From Saliniradius amylolyticus (lineage in GTDB: Bacteria > Pseudomonadota > Gammaproteobacteria > Enterobacterales > Alteromonadaceae), in assembly GCF_003143555.1 (NCBI RefSeq), contig NZ_CP029347.1, positions 806,001-870,000 on the forward strand: a stretch of DNA of 64,000 nucleotides, read 5' to 3'. The notes beneath the pieces were generated by a model. That model worked only from the letters and a program-made list of their open reading frames with translations, made no database searches and was not told the origin of the DNA. This document shows positions 1 to 9,220 of this stretch, in pieces (the stretch's first letter is position 1; the number at the start of each line of letters is the position of its first letter). Both the position numbers and the translations under genes were made by a program.

Positions 1-488
1 AGTCGCCCTTTGACTCGGGGAATCGTCGTCACACGTCTTTTGCCTCCGCTTTTGCCTATCCCGAAGTGGACGAGGATATCGATATCGAGATCAATCCGGC
101 GGATTTGCGCATCGATACCTATCGCGCGTCAGGCGCGGGTGGTCAGCACGTTAACCGAACTGACTCGGCGGTGCGTATTACTCACGAGCCGACCGGTATC
201 GTGGTGCAGTGTCAGAATGACCGCTCTCAGCACAAGAACAAAGATCAGGCCATGAAGCAGTTAAAGGCCAAACTCTATGAGCTGGAGCTGAGCAAACAAA
301 ACGAAGAGCGCCAGGCGCTGGAAGACACCAAGTCCGATATCGGCTGGGGCAGTCAGATCCGCTCCTATGTACTGGACGATGCGCGCATCAAAGACTTGCG
401 CACCGGCGTCGAAGACAGAAATACCCAGGCCGTACTGGACGGCGGACTGGACAAATTCATTCAAGCCAGCCTGAAGTCCGGGCTGTAA
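1..488 (+). CDS. prfB: Peptide chain release factor 2, C-terminal part (partial at window edge)
   Basis: RF2 recognises UAA and UGA stop codons and triggers peptidyl-tRNA hydrolysis in the ribosome. The window opens inside the gene; the reading frame starts at base 3 and gives 161 residues. The catalytic GGQ motif is encoded at 138-146, followed by the conserved [13 protein letters not shown] stretch and an [11 protein letters not shown] segment typical of class I release factors. The N-terminal part and the usual programmed +1 frameshift site lie upstream, outside the window. lysS follows after 14 bp on the same strand, the standard prfB-lysS pairing. RF2 rather than RF1 is inferred from this neighbour and the sequence flavour. 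Confidence 0.95.
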   Translation, partial: SPFDSGNRRHTSFASAFAYPEVDEDIDIEINPADLRIDTYRASGAGGQHVNRTDSAVRITHEPTGIVVQCQNDRSQHKNKDQAMKQLKAKLYELELSKQNEERQALEDTKSDIGWGSQIRSYVLDDARIKDLRTGVEDRNTQAVLDGGLDKFIQASLKSGL

Positions 489-502
489 CTTTGGAAAGCA
501 AG

Positions 503-2059
503 ATGACTGATAGCCAACAAGATGAGAATAAGTTGATCGCTGAGCGTCGCGCCAAGCTGGCCGATATCCGCAGTCAGTGTAACGCCAACGGCCACCCAAA
601 CCGTTTTCGCCGTGAGCATTACAGCCAGGATTTACAGGATAAATTTGGCGAGCAGTCCAAAGAAGAGCTGGCCGAGCTGGGCGAAGTGGTTAGCATAGCC
701 GGACGAGTACTGGCCAAGCGTGGCCCCTTTATTCTGCTGCAGGATATGAAAGGCCGTATCCAGGCTTACGCCAGCAAAGATACCCAGAAGGACATCAAGG
801 CTCGCTATGGCTCGCTGGATATCGGTGACATCATCGGAGCCAGGGGCACCTTGCAAAAGTCCGGCCGCGGCGATCTCTATGTGACCATGGACGAGTATGA
901 GCTGCTGACCAAGTCGCTGCGTCCGCTGCCGGAAAAATTCCATGGGCTGGCGGATCAGGAAACCAAGTATCGTCAGCGTTATGTGGATCTGATCATGAGC
1001 GAGGACACCCGCGAAACCTTCCGGGTGCGCAGTCAGATTGTGAACGGTATCCGTCGTTATCTGAGCGAGCGTGAGTTTATGGAAGTGGAAACGCCTATGC
1101 TGCAGGTGATCCCAGGCGGCGCCACGGCTAAGCCCTTTGTGACTCACCATAACGCGCTGGACATCGATATGTACCTGCGTATCGCGCCAGAGCTGTATTT
1201 GAAACGCTTGGTGGTGGGCGGCTTCGATCGCGTGTTTGAGATCAACCGCAACTTCCGTAACGAAGGGCTGTCTACTCGCCATAACCCTGAGTTCACCATG
1301 ATCGAGTTTTACCAGGCCTATGCCGATTACAACGATCTGATGGATCTTACCGAGGATATGCTACGCACTCTGGCCAAGGATGTACTCGGCACCACGGAAA
1401 TCATCAACACCGAACGCGATGAGAACGGTGAGGTGGTCAGTGAAACCCGTTACGACTTCGGTCAGCCGTTCGAGCGTCTGTCGATGTCTGACGCCATCTT
1501 AAAGCACTGGCCCGATGCCGATAAGGACGCCATTAAGGACCCGGAAAACCATCTGGAGTCGTTAAAAGAAATGGCTCGCAAGCTGGGGATTAAAGAACCG
1601 GAAGTGGACGGTATCTGGGGCGCGGGTAAGTACCTGACCGAGATCTTCGAGGAGGTGGCCGAGCATAAGCTGATTCAGCCCACCTTTATCACCGAGTATC
1701 CCTGGGAAGTGTCCCCGCTGGCCCGTCGTAATGATGACAACCCCTTTATTACCGACCGTTTCGAATTCTTTGTGGGCGGCCGCGAGCTGGCCAATGGCTT
1801 CTCGGAGCTGAACGACGCCGAGGATCAGGCCGCACGCTTCCGCAAGCAGGTGGAAGAAAAAGACGCCGGTGACGAAGAGGCCATGCATTATGACGAAGAC
1901 TACATCCGCGCGCTGGAATACGGCCTGCCGCCGACAGCCGGTGAAGGCATCGGCATCGACCGTTTGGTGATGCTGTTTACCGACAGCCCCACCATCAAGG
2001 ATGTGATCCTGTTCCCGCATATGCGTCCTCAAAACAGCGAGGCATCAAAGGAAGCTTAA
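503..2059 (+). CDS. lysS: Lysyl-tRNA synthetase, class II
   Basis: Charges tRNA-Lys with lysine in the cytoplasm. The 518-residue protein has an N-terminal OB-fold anticodon-binding domain (about residues 60-165) and a class II catalytic core. Motif 2 is [11 protein letters not shown] near residue 245 and motif 3 is [13 protein letters not shown] near residue 480. I chose the ATG at 503 because GGAAAG lies just upstream; an in-frame TTG at 491 would add four residues and has no better ribosome-binding site. Length matches the family. It is probably cotranscribed with prfB, and the unit ends at the terminator just after the stop. Confidence 0.96.
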   Translation: MTDSQQDENKLIAERRAKLADIRSQCNANGHPNRFRREHYSQDLQDKFGEQSKEELAELGEVVSIAGRVLAKRGPFILLQDMKGRIQAYASKDTQKDIKARYGSLDIGDIIGARGTLQKSGRGDLYVTMDEYELLTKSLRPLPEKFHGLADQETKYRQRYVDLIMSEDTRETFRVRSQIVNGIRRYLSEREFMEVETPMLQVIPGGATAKPFVTHHNALDIDMYLRIAPELYLKRLVVGGFDRVFEINRNFRNEGLSTRHNPEFTMIEFYQAYADYNDLMDLTEDMLRTLAKDVLGTTEIINTERDENGEVVSETRYDFGQPFERLSMSDAILKHWPDADKDAIKDPENHLESLKEMARKLGIKEPEVDGIWGAGKYLTEIFEEVAEHKLIQPTFITEYPWEVSPLARRNDDNPFITDRFEFFVGGRELANGFSELNDAEDQAARFRKQVEEKDAGDEEAMHYDEDYIRALEYGLPPTAGEGIGIDRLVMLFTDSPTIKDVILFPHMRPQNSEASKEA

Positions 2060-2068
2060 TCCGATAAG

Positions 2069-2097
2069 GCGGGAAGTCTCACTTCCCGCTTTTTTTT
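2069..2097 (+). terminator. Intrinsic terminator after prfB-lysS
   Basis: An 8-bp perfect stem (GCGGGAAG/CTTCCCGC) with a 5-nt loop is followed by eight T residues, 10 bp after the lysS stop. It ends the prfB-lysS unit and lies in the convergent gap before ogt. Confidence 0.92.
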
Positions 2098-2099
2098 GG

Positions 2100-2585
2100 C
2101 TACCCGTCTTTAGTCAAACAGCCTTCCAGCGTTAACAGCGCCCGTTTCCTGTCCAGTCCTCCGGCATAGCCGGTGAGCTTGCCGTTTTTACCGATGACTC
2201 TATGGCAGGGCACGATGATCGACAATGGATTCTTGCCATTAGCCAGCCCCACCGCGCGTACGGCATTGGGATTATCAATGGCATTGGCAATATCCTGATA
2301 ACTTCGGGTCTCACCATAAGGAATGCCTTGCAGTGCCTGCCAGACTTGTTGTTGAAACTCGCTGCCCCGAGGGGCAACAGGCAAATCGAAGCTCTGGCAC
2401 CGACCGGCAAAATAGGCCTGAAGCTGAGCGATTGCTTCCACAAGCAGCGCAAATTCGTCGTCTCGCTGTCCGAGCTCTTCGGGCTGACTGGTATGAGTGG
2501 TAAACCAGGCTCCAGAAAGCGCCTGTGAACTGGCTTGCAGGGTTACCGGCCCCAGAGGACTGTTAAAGATGGTGTAGCGATTCAT
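2100..2585 (-). CDS. ogt: Methylated-DNA--[protein]-cysteine S-methyltransferase
   Basis: A suicide repair protein that transfers the O6-alkyl group of guanine to its own cysteine. The 161-residue protein has the active-site PCHRVIG motif, with the acceptor Cys at about residue 127, followed by the GYAGGLDRK region typical of the Ogt/MGMT family. The ATG at 2585 is preceded by GGAG at a good distance and overlaps the upstream stop as ATGA. An in-frame TTG 15 bp upstream is less likely. The overlap indicates translational coupling to the Ada/AlkA fusion gene, so base excision and direct reversal of alkylation damage would be co-produced. Confidence 0.93.
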   Translation of the reverse strand: MNRYTIFNSPLGPVTLQASSQALSGAWFTTHTSQPEELGQRDDEFALLVEAIAQLQAYFAGRCQSFDLPVAPRGSEFQQQVWQALQGIPYGETRSYQDIANAIDNPNAVRAVGLANGKNPLSIIVPCHRVIGKNGKLTGYAGGLDRKRALLTLEGCLTKDG

Positions 2586-3943
2586 GATAGAAAACTCCAA
2601 CAGTGGAAGGTGGCGTAGCTACCCCAGGGGGCGGCAGAGTTGGCGTTCAGTTGCGGGAAACGGTCGAGCGCCTTTTTCACCACCAGATCGCCGTCTAAAA
2701 AACAATCGGTTTCGGACAGGCCACGCAAGCGTGCATAGCTAACCGTCCAGGGGCCGATACCTTTCAGCGCCAGCCAGTCGGAGGGCGGACTGTCCGGTGT
2801 GGACAACAGATGCTCTGCCAAGCGGCTTAGCGTAGCCTTACGGCTTTGCGGCATACGCAGAAAGCTTAGATCGGCGGAGGCGACCTGAGCCGGGGTGGGG
2901 AAACGGTTAGGAGATAACCGCTCGACCAATAGATTCAGTTGCCCAATGGCGGCTTTAACGGACACCTGTTGGCCCAGGATGGCTCGCACGCCTGCCTCCC
3001 AGGCAGTCCACACGCCGGGAATGCGGATGCCCGACTCGCTTATCAGGCCCGGAGCCACAGACTCCAGGTGGGACTCGATATGGTCAAGGTCGGCATCAAG
3101 GTCAAACATTTGCCGTAGCCGGTTCACCAAATGCCGGAGAAGGCGGATGTCATCCAGCTCAAATTCGATTTCCAGTGTGTTGGCGGGGTTTGCCCGAGGC
3201 AGACTGGCCTTAAACCAACCCTGGGTACCGGCGAGGGTAAAGCGGCGCTGATAACTTTGCTCATCCACCTGTTCCAATCCGTCGATGGCGCGCTGGCGAT
3301 AAAAAGCCAGAGTATGCTGCCAATGGAAAGGGCCTCGAAACGCCAGCGCCAGACTTTTTCGGTGCAGCGCGTGATTCTCCTGACGACGAATTTGACCGGG
3401 CGTGAGTTTCAGCGCCTTTTGAAATGCATCGTTAAAGCGACGGGTACTGTTAAAACCACTGGCAAAGCCAACCTCCGTGATGCTCATGGAGCTGCTGTGG
3501 AGGAGTTGCTTGGCAAACATCAGCTGATGATACTGGGCGTATTGTTTGGGCGACATCCCCAACTGTTGCTGAAATAGCTGGCGTAGGTAGCGATCACTAA
3601 CGCCTAATCGCTCACAAAGCTCGGGCAGTGACTGATGCTGTAACTCACCTTGTTCAATCAGTTTTGTGGCTCTTGATACGGTAGTTTCAACGCCGCGCCA
3701 GGCCCAGGAACCGGGCGCGCTGTCCGGCCGACAGCGAAGGCACGGGCGGTAGCCAGCCTGCAGGGCCTTAGCTTGGTGGGAGAAATACTCCACATTGTCC
3801 TCGTTGGGTAAAATGGCCGGGCAAATCGGCCGGCAGAAGATGCCAGTGGTTCTCACGGCCACGTAAAAGCGTCCGTCGAAGCGTGAATCACGAGCCATTC
3901 TGGCACGCTGGCATTCGTCTTTGGATAGATGACTGAGTTGCAT
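2582..3943 (-). CDS. alkA: Ada-type regulator fused to AlkA-type DNA-3-methyladenine glycosylase
   Basis: A 453-residue fusion. Residues 1-80 are an Ada zinc/methylphosphotriester domain with Cys37, Cys41, Cys68 and Cys71 in the FCRPIC and CLRC motifs. Residues about 85-190 are an AraC-type helix-turn-helix. Residues about 200-453 are the AlkA N-domain and HhH-GPD glycosylase, with the hairpin LKGIGPWTVSY and candidate catalytic Asp419 in FLDGDL. By family knowledge it would sense methylphosphotriesters, activate transcription and excise alkylated bases. The start ATG follows AAGG. The stop overlaps the ogt start (ATGA). Direct evidence for autoregulation is not visible. Confidence 0.92.
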   Translation of the reverse strand: MQLSHLSKDECQRARMARDSRFDGRFYVAVRTTGIFCRPICPAILPNEDNVEYFSHQAKALQAGYRPCLRCRPDSAPGSWAWRGVETTVSRATKLIEQGELQHQSLPELCERLGVSDRYLRQLFQQQLGMSPKQYAQYHQLMFAKQLLHSSSMSITEVGFASGFNSTRRFNDAFQKALKLTPGQIRRQENHALHRKSLALAFRGPFHWQHTLAFYRQRAIDGLEQVDEQSYQRRFTLAGTQGWFKASLPRANPANTLEIEFELDDIRLLRHLVNRLRQMFDLDADLDHIESHLESVAPGLISESGIRIPGVWTAWEAGVRAILGQQVSVKAAIGQLNLLVERLSPNRFPTPAQVASADLSFLRMPQSRKATLSRLAEHLLSTPDSPPSDWLALKGIGPWTVSYARLRGLSETDCFLDGDLVVKKALDRFPQLNANSAAPWGSYATFHCWSFLS

Positions 3944-4066
3944 TGAGCCTTGGTCACTGAAGCCGGAGTTATAGTGAGATTGTATTGGACTGAGTGCGAC
4001 TGACTAGCCATTTTCGGAAGTTAAAGTGAAATATCTGGCGCTTCCCTGTTATTACTTCGTCTATGG

Positions 4067-4087
4067 ATTCCTGCTTGGGGCAGGAAT
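4067..4087. repeat. Small hairpin with ATTCCTGC arms
   Basis: Arms ATTCCTGC (4067-4074) and GCAGGAAT (4080-4087) are perfect inverted repeats around a 5-nt loop. The layout resembles the ATTCC-N-GGAAT class of dispersed intergenic repeats found in several Proteobacteria. Only one copy is in the window. Confidence 0.5.
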
Positions 4088-4091
4088 GACG

Positions 4092-4146
4092 GGAAATGCA
4101 GAAAACGCAGGAGCTGTTTTCTGCCTCTTTATCCCTGAACATCGCC
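4092..4146 (+). repeat. 55-bp intergenic hairpin repeat, copy 1
   Basis: Copy 1 of a 55-bp direct repeat. It holds a perfect 9-bp inverted repeat, GCAGAAAAC (4098-4106) and GTTTTCTGC (4116-4124), around a 9-nt loop. Copy 2 is 294 bp downstream. Confidence 0.85.
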
Positions 4147-4385
4147 TTCTTACCTTTTTGACACCCGTCCATGGGGCGATATTCCAGCTCGGCCTTTTGC
4201 TTACAGCGTCCTGCCTCCAGCAAAAGTCCAGGTCGGGCATCCATTTCCCTCCCGCTCACTACTTCATTGGCTGCGCGCCCTCGCCAATGACATGCGCGGT
4301 TCGCCCACGGCCTCGCGTTCATCGCTCTCGGCGTGATGTTAAATCACCCCTCGCGCGCTTCGCGCACCGGACCGCCAGGGAAGGC

Positions 4386-4440
4386 GGAAATGCAGAAAAC
4401 GCAGGAGCTGTTTTCTGCCTCTTCACCCCTGGACATCGCC
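4386..4440 (+). repeat. 55-bp intergenic hairpin repeat, copy 2
   Basis: Differs from copy 1 at three positions, all in the right-hand third; the 9-bp hairpin is unchanged. No transposase, terminal repeats or target duplication is visible, so it looks like a REP/MITE-like non-coding element. Confidence 0.85.
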
Positions 4441-4486
4441 TCGAATTGCTCCCTGCATTCTCGGCATACCGTCCATCCTTGGACAT

Positions 4487-4511
4487 AAAAAAGGGCAGCC
4501 TGGCTGCCCTT
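4487..4511 (-). terminator. Intrinsic terminator of hup
   Basis: On the minus strand an 8-bp stem (AAGGGCAG/CTGCCCTT) with a 5-nt loop runs into a T-run, about 20 bp after the hup stop. Confidence 0.9.
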
Positions 4512-4532
4512 GGAAAAGTCTGGAATTCGCTG

Positions 4533-4805
4533 TTAGTTAACAGCGTCTTTCAGTGCCTTACCGGCTTTAAAGCTGGGGGCTTTGGAGGCGGCTATCTGGA
4601 TTTCCTGTCCGGTTTGAGGATTGCGGCCGGTGCGGGCAGAGCGCTGAGTGACTTTAAAAGTGCCAAAGCCTAACAGCGCGACTTCTTCCCCTTTTGCCAG
4701 AGACTCGGTAATGGCATCGGTAACAGAGTCGATCACGCGACCTGCCGAGGCTTTAGACAGTTCGGCGCTTTCGGCAACGGCATTGACCAGATCAGATTTA
4801 TTCAT
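4533..4805 (-). CDS. hup: HU-family histone-like DNA-binding protein
   Basis: A 90-residue nucleoid protein that binds and bends DNA as a dimer. The sequence starts MNKSDLV, carries the GFGTFKV segment and the beta-arm signature [13 protein letters not shown], and ends [11 protein letters not shown], all diagnostic of HU. The ATG at 4805 has AAGGA upstream; a longer in-frame extension exists but no HU protein starts there. The C-terminus resembles HupB and the body resembles both subunits, so I do not assign A or B. It is monocistronic with its own terminator. Confidence 0.95.
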   Translation of the reverse strand: MNKSDLVNAVAESAELSKASAGRVIDSVTDAITESLAKGEEVALLGFGTFKVTQRSARTGRNPQTGQEIQIAASKAPSFKAGKALKDAVN

Positions 4806-4995
4806 GGTTATCATCCTTATGGTTACATCAGTATATTGGTCTCGCCTAACTATAACGAACGGCGAGATGAAGACAGACATTTTTTCGTATTTACCCTGTC
4901 ACTTTGTTGTGCAGGGAGATACCTATAGCAGGCCTGTTGCTCAGGCTACACAAAACCCGCAGTCTAAAGCAACACTGTGACAGGCACATGAACGA

Positions 4996-6522
4996 CTATT
5001 GGACAATTAACTCAATACCACAATGCCTGAGATTCATCGCGGTCGTTTCTAAATCCGCCTGTACCAATGTCGACGCTGCCAGCCAGTTGTCGGTAAAGGT
5101 CAGCTCAAGGCGCTGCTCTTCAGCCTTAGCTGTAATTTGGGGCAGTACGTTGTCCTGACGCTGAATGTGCAGGGTAGTGGCGATTTGTATTAAGGCTATC
5201 AGTCGGTGGACGGATTCTTTGCTGTAGATGACAAATTCCGGTACGTCCTCGCTGCGTACCTTCTTTCGGTGGAAGCGGGCCAGAGTGGCCAATAGCAGCT
5301 GTTGCTCCTGATTAAAGCCGGGAAGATCGGTATGGTTAAGAATATAGGCCGAGTGATGTTGCACGCGCCGCGAATTGATTTGCAAGCCCACCTCGTACAG
5401 TAAAGCGGCCCAGCCCAATAGCTGGCGTGCTTCATTATCGAGCTGCCAACTCTTCTTGACCTGATCGAACAGCTCAAGACTGGTTTGCAGTGCGCGCCGG
5501 GCCTGATCCGTATCCACATCATAACGAATGGCGAGACTCTCGGCGGTGCGTTCGCGAATATCGCCATGGGCCAGTTGTTCTTCCATCTCGTAAATCACAC
5601 CTTCACGCAAGGCGGCCGACGAAAACTGCAGTGACTGGATGCCCAGACTTTCGAAGATCCCGGTTAGCACACAAAGCCCGGCAGCGATGACCGGCTTGCG
5701 GTCTTCTCCGACGCCGGTGAGATTAAGTTGGTCAATATGACCGGCCTGGATACATTGTTGTCGTAATTGGTTCAATTCGTTGAGTGTAAGAGTATCGGGC
5801 GGTAAGTCAGGGTTCAATGACTGGGCGGCACTGGTTAACGCTTTTATGGTTCCGGAAGTGCCAATGGCTCTGTCCCAGCCGAGTTTACGGTATTTGTGCT
5901 GGATAAACTCCATCTCTTGTTGCACAGCGGTCATGGCTTTATTAAAACGCTTTTCGGTTAGCTTACCCTTGGCAAAATAGCGCTGATTAAAACTGACACA
6001 GCCCATTTGAATGCTGCGCATCAGCTGTGGCTGAAAACCGGTGCCAATTATAAACTCGGTGGAGCCGCCGCCGATGTCGATCACCAGATGCTGTCCTTTA
6101 GCGTCGGTGGTGTGAGCCACACCTTGATAGATAAGGCGCGCTTCTTCCATGCCAGAAATGATCTCGATAGGGTAGGGAATGACTGACCTGGCGGCCTTAA
6201 TAAAGTCTCTGGCATTAGTGGCATTGCGCAGGGTGTTAGTGGCAACGATGCGCACCGAGTCGGGGTGAAACCCTTGCAGACTATCGGCCATCTTAGCCAG
6301 TGCTGCCAGTCCACGCTCAATGGCCTCGGGCTCCAGAATATTGTCGGCATTTAATCCTTCGGCCAGCCGGACTCGCTCTTTGACCCGATGTAATATCTGA
6401 ACACTGCCGGCGATCACCCGTGCGATGACCAAATGAAAGCTGTTGGAACCGATATCCAGGGCGGCGACGTGGGTGGCCTCACGACTTTCCACATCCTCGA
6501 AGACCCGGCTGAGTTCTGACAT
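4996..6522 (-). CDS. ppx: Exopolyphosphatase (Ppx/GppA family)
   Basis: Degrades polyphosphate from its ends, releasing phosphate; GppA members hydrolyse pppGpp. The 508-residue protein shows the actin-like ATPase fold motifs: LDIGSNSFHLVIA near the N-terminus, the ISGMEEARLIYQG segment, and LVIDIGGGSTEF. A C-terminal HD-like helical region follows. The ATG overlaps the ppk stop codon as TAATG, indicating coupled translation in a ppk-ppx operon. Operon position favours Ppx over GppA, but sequence alone does not separate them. Confidence 0.92.
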   Translation of the reverse strand: MSELSRVFEDVESREATHVAALDIGSNSFHLVIARVIAGSVQILHRVKERVRLAEGLNADNILEPEAIERGLAALAKMADSLQGFHPDSVRIVATNTLRNATNARDFIKAARSVIPYPIEIISGMEEARLIYQGVAHTTDAKGQHLVIDIGGGSTEFIIGTGFQPQLMRSIQMGCVSFNQRYFAKGKLTEKRFNKAMTAVQQEMEFIQHKYRKLGWDRAIGTSGTIKALTSAAQSLNPDLPPDTLTLNELNQLRQQCIQAGHIDQLNLTGVGEDRKPVIAAGLCVLTGIFESLGIQSLQFSSAALREGVIYEMEEQLAHGDIRERTAESLAIRYDVDTDQARRALQTSLELFDQVKKSWQLDNEARQLLGWAALLYEVGLQINSRRVQHHSAYILNHTDLPGFNQEQQLLLATLARFHRKKVRSEDVPEFVIYSKESVHRLIALIQIATTLHIQRQDNVLPQITAKAEEQRLELTFTDNWLAASTLVQADLETTAMNLRHCGIELIVQ

Positions 6523-8621
6523 TAATCCTGTGACTCTTGCGTTAGCTTTTCCTGATTCTTCAGATAATGGTAGATCTCTACCTGAGAACGCAACTTTTTT
6601 CGGTTGCCCCTGGGCTCGTAAGGATTAGTCTGGTGCTCGTCGATGACTCTGGCCTTGGTGGTATCCCGACACTGAATGGTAAAGATATCGATAATACGTT
6701 GCGCCAGTCTGGCATCATAGACCGGACACCCCACCTCCACCCGGTTGTCCATATTTCGGGTCATCCAGTCGGCTGAAGAAATAAAGACTTTGCGATCACC
6801 GGCATTTTCGAAAATGGCCACCCTGGGGTGTTCCAAAAAACGGTCCACGACACTGGTAATGTAGATGTTATCGCTTAAACCTTTGACTCCCGGTTTTAGG
6901 GAGCACATGCCGCGGACTATGGCTCGAACTTCGACGCCAGCCTCACTGGCCCGATAGAGATCGTCGATAAGTGGTATATCCACCAGATTATTGACCTTCA
7001 GCCTGATACCAGCTGGCAAACCTGCCCGCGCATTTTGGATTTCCTGGCGGATCAGTAGCTGGATCTTGGTCCTGGCATTGATGGGTGAGACTTGCAGGTG
7101 CTGGAATTTGTAACGTCGGTAAGGATACTGAATAAACTCAAACACATTGACCGCTTCCTGAGCCAGCTCCTGATGGCGGGTGAATAAGCTGAAGTCGGTA
7201 TAAATCTTGGCGGTACTTTCGTTAAAGTTACCGGTACCAAAGTGGGCGTAGTGGATAAGCTCGCCGTTTTCCTCACGGCTGACAACACAGAGCTTAGAGT
7301 GAACTTTCAGAGTGGGAATGCCCAGAATCACCTTTATCCCGGCGTCGGTCATGCGCTTCGACCATTCGATGTTGGCCTCTTCATCGAACCGGGCTCGCAG
7401 CTCCACCATCACGGTAACTTGCTTGCCGTTGTGAACCGCGTCCATCAGTGAATTAATAATGCGTGATTTATTGGCCACCCGGTAAATGTTCAGTCGGATA
7501 TGGCGGACGTTCGGATCGAACGCGGCCTGGCGCACCATTTCCGTCATGTGCAGGAAGCGATGGTAGGGGTAGTAAAGCAGAATGTCGCTATGGCGGATGG
7601 CGTCAAATACCGTATCGAAATCGGCAAAGGCGCGGGCATTAATCGCTGGCAGCTTTTTGTTTTCCAGATAGTCCCGGCCCGGATTGGGAAAGCCGATAAA
7701 GTTCTTAAAGTTTCGATAGGCACCGCCGGCAATAAGGCTGTCGTAGGACGACATTTGCATTTCCTTGCGCAGAAAGCGCAGCATGTCTTTAGGCATATCC
7801 GAATCGTGGATTACCCGCACCGGCTCGGAAATCAGCCGTTGCTTCATGCTCTCGGACATCTTTTCCACGTAGCTCTCGTCGATCTCGTCGGTAATGGAAT
7901 ACTCGGCATCCCGAGTCATCTTAAAGGAGTAGGCATCCAGGTGATCAAAATCCACAATGCCCTTAAAGATGGTTTCCAGACAAAGGTCGATAATGTCATC
8001 CAGGAGGATAATATACTTGTGCTTGCGGCTTTTCTGCGGCGGCAGCTGGACAAAGCGTGACATGTATTCAGTGGGGACTTCGATGACCGCATACTGAGTT
8101 GGCTTGTCGACTTTGTGAATGCCCACTAACAGATAGGTGTCGGTGTCGTTAAGCCTGTCCACCAGATTCACCCGGTTGGTGACGATCACAGGGGCGATAT
8201 ACCGCAGAATCTTATTTTTAAAATAGTCTCTGAGCCAGTGGGCCTGATAGTCGTTGATATCCTCTTTTTGCAAAAGATGGATGTTGTATTTTTTCAGGCG
8301 CGTCACGACATCATTATAGATGCGCTCGAAGCTCTTGGTCATCTCAATGACCTTAGCCTGGATCTGATCCATCAGATGCTTGGTTTCTTCGGCCGCCTCG
8401 ATGTTTTTTTCATTAAGGTGGATGTAAATCTGGCGTTTCACATCAGCCACCCGCACTCGGTAGAACTCGTCCAGGTTGTTAGAGTATATGCCCAGAAAGC
8501 GGATACGTTCGACAATAGGGTTGCGCTTGTCGGCGGCCTCTTGCAGCACGCGCTCGTTAAAGGCCAGCCAACTGAGTTCTTTGGGGTAATAGGGGCCAGT
8601 TTTTAAGGTCATCCAATACAT
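6522..8621 (-). CDS. ppk: Polyphosphate kinase 1
   Basis: Reversibly polymerises the gamma-phosphate of ATP into polyphosphate. The 699-residue protein begins with the PKELSWLAFNERVLQEA region of the N-domain. The autophosphorylated His is in LKVHSKL (about residue 441), and a second conserved His lies in DRFLEHPR. Length is close to that of E. coli Ppk (about 690). The ATG at 8621 has a weak ribosome-binding site, and an in-frame ATG nine bases downstream is an alternative. A minus-strand Pho-box-like repeat lies 52 bp upstream, so phosphate-starvation control is likely. ppx follows with overlap. Confidence 0.95.
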   Translation of the reverse strand: MYWMTLKTGPYYPKELSWLAFNERVLQEAADKRNPIVERIRFLGIYSNNLDEFYRVRVADVKRQIYIHLNEKNIEAAEETKHLMDQIQAKVIEMTKSFERIYNDVVTRLKKYNIHLLQKEDINDYQAHWLRDYFKNKILRYIAPVIVTNRVNLVDRLNDTDTYLLVGIHKVDKPTQYAVIEVPTEYMSRFVQLPPQKSRKHKYIILLDDIIDLCLETIFKGIVDFDHLDAYSFKMTRDAEYSITDEIDESYVEKMSESMKQRLISEPVRVIHDSDMPKDMLRFLRKEMQMSSYDSLIAGGAYRNFKNFIGFPNPGRDYLENKKLPAINARAFADFDTVFDAIRHSDILLYYPYHRFLHMTEMVRQAAFDPNVRHIRLNIYRVANKSRIINSLMDAVHNGKQVTVMVELRARFDEEANIEWSKRMTDAGIKVILGIPTLKVHSKLCVVSREENGELIHYAHFGTGNFNESTAKIYTDFSLFTRHQELAQEAVNVFEFIQYPYRRYKFQHLQVSPINARTKIQLLIRQEIQNARAGLPAGIRLKVNNLVDIPLIDDLYRASEAGVEVRAIVRGMCSLKPGVKGLSDNIYITSVVDRFLEHPRVAIFENAGDRKVFISSADWMTRNMDNRVEVGCPVYDARLAQRIIDIFTIQCRDTTKARVIDEHQTNPYEPRGNRKKLRSQVEIYHYLKNQEKLTQESQD

Positions 8622-8672
8622 CGTTGCTTCATCAATTTGGCTCGGAGTCTAGCTGACTGACACTACTGTATT

Positions 8673-8690
8673 ATGACTGAAATATGACAG
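8673..8690 (-). promoter_or_regulatory. Candidate Pho box upstream of ppk-ppx
   Basis: On the minus strand CTGTCAT-ATTT-CAGTCAT gives two 7-mers in 11-bp register, matching the PhoB direct-repeat layout. A weaker third 7-mer (CAGTAGT) follows at the next step. It is in the orientation expected to activate ppk and lies between gcvR and ppk. Confidence 0.7.
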
Positions 8691-8707
8691 TCGGTCTGTG
8701 GACGTAT

Positions 8708-9220
8708 CTACGGCTTACCCTGCCACTGCACATCGACCATTAAGTCGTTGGCCAGGTTTTCTACTGCTTCTTGCAGCTCTTCGACTTGGATGTTGTCCGC
8801 CACCGCCAGTTCGAAGCGAGCACGGAACAGATCGCTGCCCCAGTTGGGAGCCGACTCACACAGACTCTCAAAGCGCAATATATTGATGTCAAACTGCTGT
8901 AAGGCGCCGGTAATCTGCTGAACGATGCCCGGTCTGTCATTGCCGGTAACTTCCAGTTCAACATGGTGACTGGTGGACGGATGAGGTACTTCTGCTTCCA
9001 CCAGTTTAATGTTTAGTTCGGGCATCTGATCGAGCTCGGTAACCAGACTATCCAGTTGCTCGGCGGGCAGGCGGACTTCCACAAAACCGGTAAAATGACC
9101 GCCCATATGAGCAAAATTACTGGCCAGCCAGTTACCCTGATGACGCTGCACAACACTGGCTATGGTTTGCACGATGCCGGGTTTGTCCTGACCCAACATG
9201 GTAAGAATCACGGTTTTCAT
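8708..9220 (-). CDS. gcvR: Double-ACT-domain protein, GcvR family
   Basis: A 170-residue protein of two ACT domains, about residues 1-80 and 88-170, each opening with a GQDKPGIVQ or GNDRPGIVQ ligand-loop motif. This is the architecture of GcvR, the accessory repressor of the glycine cleavage operon, which acts by binding GcvA rather than DNA. Start ATG has AAGAGG upstream. It faces away from pstC and shares no obvious link with the phosphate genes around it. Other paired-ACT regulators share this fold, so the exact target is inferred from the family. Confidence 0.78.
   Translation of the reverse strand: MKTVILTMLGQDKPGIVQTIASVVQRHQGNWLASNFAHMGGHFTGFVEVRLPAEQLDSLVTELDQMPELNIKLVEAEVPHPSTSHHVELEVTGNDRPGIVQQITGALQQFDINILRFESLCESAPNWGSDLFRARFELAVADNIQVEELQEAVENLANDLMVDVQWQGKP

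Larger units (their letters stand above)
3944..4486. other. Gene-free repeat-bearing intergenic stretch
   Basis: About 540 bp between the alkA and hup transcription units with no convincing gene. Open frames exist on both strands, but they run across repeats, lack ribosome-binding sites and resemble nothing known. The stretch holds a duplicated 55-bp hairpin element, a separate 8-bp hairpin at 4067-4087, GC-rich simple palindromes near 4354-4365 and a short GTCCA/TGGAC palindrome near 4471-4484. It looks like accumulated degenerate intergenic repeats, and the alkA promoter must lie at its left end. Confidence 0.6.

Noticed and set aside
3969-4322. Minus-strand open frame of about 117 codons upstream of alkA
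   Set aside because: Low-complexity translation through repeat copy 1, no start signals, and no resemblance to known families.
4026-4673. Plus-strand open frame of about 215 codons in the repeat-rich gap
   Set aside because: It runs across both 55-bp repeats and into antisense hup, has no ribosome-binding site and no recognisable protein features.
4895-4984. Inverted repeat CCTGTCAC/GTGACAGG flanking about 74 bp between hup and ppx
   Set aside because: Only 8 bp with a long spacer, no T-run, no link to a gene start; could be chance.
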